The notes under the pieces are model-generated. The model had not been told where the DNA came from, did not search any database, and worked only from the letters and a program-made list of their open reading frames with translations. Of a DNA stretch of 64,000 bases, positions 62,273-64,000 are shown piece after piece. A program made the position numbers and the translations under genes. This stretch comes from Secundilactobacillus folii (GTDB lineage Bacteria > Bacillota > Bacilli > Lactobacillales > Lactobacillaceae). The stretch is taken from contig NZ_WNJO01000010.1 of the NCBI RefSeq assembly GCF_009720675.1, forward strand, positions 30,860 through 94,859, in the 5' to 3' direction. Within the stretch, counting starts at the first letter, position 1. Each line of letters starts with the position of its first letter.

Positions 62273-62890
62273 ATGAAATTATTTTCAAAGTTGGGTATAG
62301 AACTCGTAAGTGCTGGCGCATTGCTGTTAGGGGTCGGCAGCTTGCCTGTCATCGCTCATGCAGATGGCGACAGTATGACTTCAGACGCAACGATCAACGT
62401 GATTAAGTCTACGCAAACCGGATCATTAAAGCTGGTATCAGTCCCAAGTTTTACCTTTAGTAAGGCTTTGGACAGTGCTGATACTTCGCTGACCGATGCC
62501 GCTCCAAGCGGTCAACTGGACGTTGACGATGAGACCCATACCGCTTCTGGTTGGAACGTAACGGCTCAGATGAGCAACTTTACGGATGCCAGTAAGCAGA
62601 CGGTCAGCAACGGCTGGTACATGGGCTTAGGGATGCAGGCACCACAGTTCACAGGCGACAAACAAGTCGGGGATTCACCCAGCGATAGTAGTGCCACAAC
62701 GTTGAATGCCGGTGGTGCCGCTGTCACGGTCCAAAGTGCCGCAGATGGTGCCGGCTTGGGTGACTGGCAGACCAACTTTGCGAACGCAACGCTGAGCCTT
62801 GGTACATTACCAGCCAAGGTTGCAAGTTATAATGCCACGATCACTTGGTCATTGACCTCTGGGCCGACTAGTGACGTTACCACCAACTAA
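62273..62890 (+). CDS. WxL-domain surface protein
   Basis: 205 residues. Signal peptide (about 1-29, ending AHA), then a WxL domain with SGWNVTAQMSNF and, near the C terminus, the second motif YNATITWSLTSGP. WxL proteins attach non-covalently to peptidoglycan. Followed by the DUF916 partner with a 1-nt overlap (TAATG), so the pair is translated together. Smaller than typical four-gene csc clusters. Confidence 0.88.
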   Translation: MKLFSKLGIELVSAGALLLGVGSLPVIAHADGDSMTSDATINVIKSTQTGSLKLVSVPSFTFSKALDSADTSLTDAAPSGQLDVDDETHTASGWNVTAQMSNFTDASKQTVSNGWYMGLGMQAPQFTGDKQVGDSPSDSSATTLNAGGAAVTVQSAADGAGLGDWQTNFANATLSLGTLPAKVASYNATITWSLTSGPTSDVTTN

Positions 62891-63903
62891 TGGCAAGGCA
62901 ATTTAAATTAGCGCTGGTTGGATTACTGGCGCTATTGAGTGTTTGTGCCTGGCAACCCCGATCCGTTCACGCCCAGACAACGGTGAACGGTTTTGAGGTG
63001 CGAGCTGTTTTACCGAGTGACAACCGCTCGGGTTCTAATTTCTTTGATTTGAATTTACACCCCGGAACTGAACGTCGCCTACCCGTTAAAATTACTAATA
63101 ATAGTGCGAAGACGCAACATTTTTACGTCCAGCCCAATAATGCCACGACGAACAGTAACGGCATTATTGACTATAGTAATGGCACGAGAAAAGACGTTTC
63201 TGCCAGCACGTCACTCACCGATATGTTGAGTGACAAAACTGGTTTGCCGGTAGTGATCAAAGGGCATCGTAGCTCAGTTGTGACCTTCCGGCTAAAAGCC
63301 CCGGCGCAATCCTTTGCGGGGACTGTTCTAGGTGGCTTCGTAGTTAGTTCGGTGACCGCAGCTGGGAACGCTAAGGCTGCTGGGATCAATAATTTAGCCC
63401 ACTACGTCCTGGCGGTGAGACTGCGTGAGTCGAACCAGAAGATTCAGCCTGATTTGGTTTACCACGGCGCCCATTATAACGTCAGCAACGGGATTCCAAT
63501 TGTCGGGGTCAAGCTTCAAAATACCGCGCCGGTGATCGTTGGCAAAGTGCATTTAAAAGCCACCGTTACCGGTGAAGGTCACAAAGTGGTAGCTCGAATC
63601 GACCAGCAGAATTTAAACTTTGCGCCCACTTCAAGCTTTGATTATCAGCTCAAAACGCTTGGTCAAAAAGCGCTTAAAACAGGGCGTTACCGGTTAAATA
63701 TGACGGTTAAGGCGGATAATGGCTACTGGAAATTCGACAAGCTATTTGATGTGACCGCCCAGGACAGCCATAAAGCCACGGCTTATAAGCAGCCGATTAA
63801 CTGGACTCAGATCGCATTGTGGGTGATTGAAGCGCTGGCTGTGCTAATCGTGTTGAGTTATGTATACCGCAGGATTAAACAGTGGTTAAATCGAACTAAA
63901 TAA
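62890..63903 (+). CDS. DUF916/DUF3324 WxL-interacting membrane protein
   Basis: 337 residues. Signal peptide, DUF916 (about 35-155, LHPGTERRLPVKITNNS), DUF3324 (NLAHYVLAVRLRE to KFDKLFDVTA), and a C-terminal membrane helix (IALWVIEALAVLIVLSYVY) with a basic tail. Such WxLIP proteins bind WxL partners and host or wall ligands. It has no good ribosome site of its own. Confidence 0.88.
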   Translation: MARQFKLALVGLLALLSVCAWQPRSVHAQTTVNGFEVRAVLPSDNRSGSNFFDLNLHPGTERRLPVKITNNSAKTQHFYVQPNNATTNSNGIIDYSNGTRKDVSASTSLTDMLSDKTGLPVVIKGHRSSVVTFRLKAPAQSFAGTVLGGFVVSSVTAAGNAKAAGINNLAHYVLAVRLRESNQKIQPDLVYHGAHYNVSNGIPIVGVKLQNTAPVIVGKVHLKATVTGEGHKVVARIDQQNLNFAPTSSFDYQLKTLGQKALKTGRYRLNMTVKADNGYWKFDKLFDVTAQDSHKATAYKQPINWTQIALWVIEALAVLIVLSYVYRRIKQWLNRTK

Positions 63904-63937
63904 AGTTATTGTTGGATGCTTCATGAAAATGTTAAGA

Positions 63938-64000
63938 GAGTGGGGCAACACTCAGTTAGAGCCCAGCATGCAAGTAAAGAGCGCCGCAGATTCCTGATTT
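63938..64000. repeat. Hairpin repeat element (copy B, cut by the window end)
   Basis: 63 bp matching the left half of 54125-54240, about 50 of 60 positions, with GAGTG...GGCAA and GCGCCG-AGATTCCTG conserved. Starts about 35 nt after the DUF916 stop. Confidence 0.75.

Noticed and set aside
1..64000. CRISPR arrays, rRNA, tRNA genes, replication origin
   Set aside because: No regularly spaced repeats, rRNA landmarks, tRNA TPsiC/CCA structures or DnaA-box clusters were noticed on reading both strands.

Overview
The window looks like chromosome of a Lactobacillaceae bacterium (a Lactiplantibacillus/Levilactobacillus-like lactic acid bacterium; the species cannot be fixed from sequence alone). Supporting signs are a lone proline iminopeptidase, a BrnQ carrier, an Apf/LysM secreted protein, a WxL surface-protein pair, an NADH peroxidase, universal stress proteins, an oxygen-sensitive ribonucleotide reductase, catabolite (cre) sites, strong GGAGG ribosome sites and frequent TTG/GTG starts. 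No phage, plasmid, CRISPR, transposase, rRNA or tRNA gene was seen.

Layout. 1-5.3 kb: a 5'-truncated aminotransferase, then a DASS-type anion transporter, a hotdog thioesterase, MenB and MenE. This is the last third of the menaquinone-ring pathway (o-succinylbenzoate to dihydroxynaphthoate) without its first enzymes. 5.3-9.3 kb: a hairpin repeat, a candidate small RNA, PepI, a PaiA-like acetyltransferase and BrnQ. 9.4-16.9 kb: an AT-rich island bounded by terminators that encodes a 3-hydroxyacyl-CoA dehydrogenase, a TetR regulator and a tight operon of phosphotransacetylase, acyl carrier protein, thiolase-like enzyme, DUF35 Zn-ribbon/OB protein, Sfp-type phosphopantetheinyl transferase, two VOC proteins and a SnoaL-like enzyme. 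I recognise no described pathway with this set; it is the most interesting part of the window.

17-32 kb: an amino-acid permease, an Apf-like protein, nrdDG behind four NrdR-like boxes, NADH peroxidase, an MFS exporter, a secreted basic protein, a YdbS/YdbT pair, two universal stress proteins around an APC permease, and a PEBP protein. 32.4-36.0 kb: riboflavin operon ribD-ribE-ribBA-ribH behind an FMN riboswitch. 36-46 kb: a metal P-type ATPase, a second candidate structured RNA, an M20 peptidase, an EamA exporter, a Ser/Asn-rich membrane protein, a frameshifted aldo/keto reductase, a T-box (probably tyrosine) leader with an NhaC-family transporter, and a DoxX protein. 46-50 kb: purine genes guaC-purA divergent from purB with PurBox-like sites between. 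50-64 kb: hydrolases, a tyrosine phosphatase, a class I amidotransferase, a divergent glycerol kinase behind a cre site, a YagU protein, two tandem hairpin repeats, a DUF2628-like protein, an RlmD-like rRNA methyltransferase without its usual cluster cysteines, GalM, and a WxL/DUF916 pair.

The core genes are ordinary. What stands out is the acyl-carrier/thiolase island, the truncated menaquinone module with a transporter, two unassigned structured RNAs, and two families of hairpin repeats, one showing compensatory changes between tandem copies.
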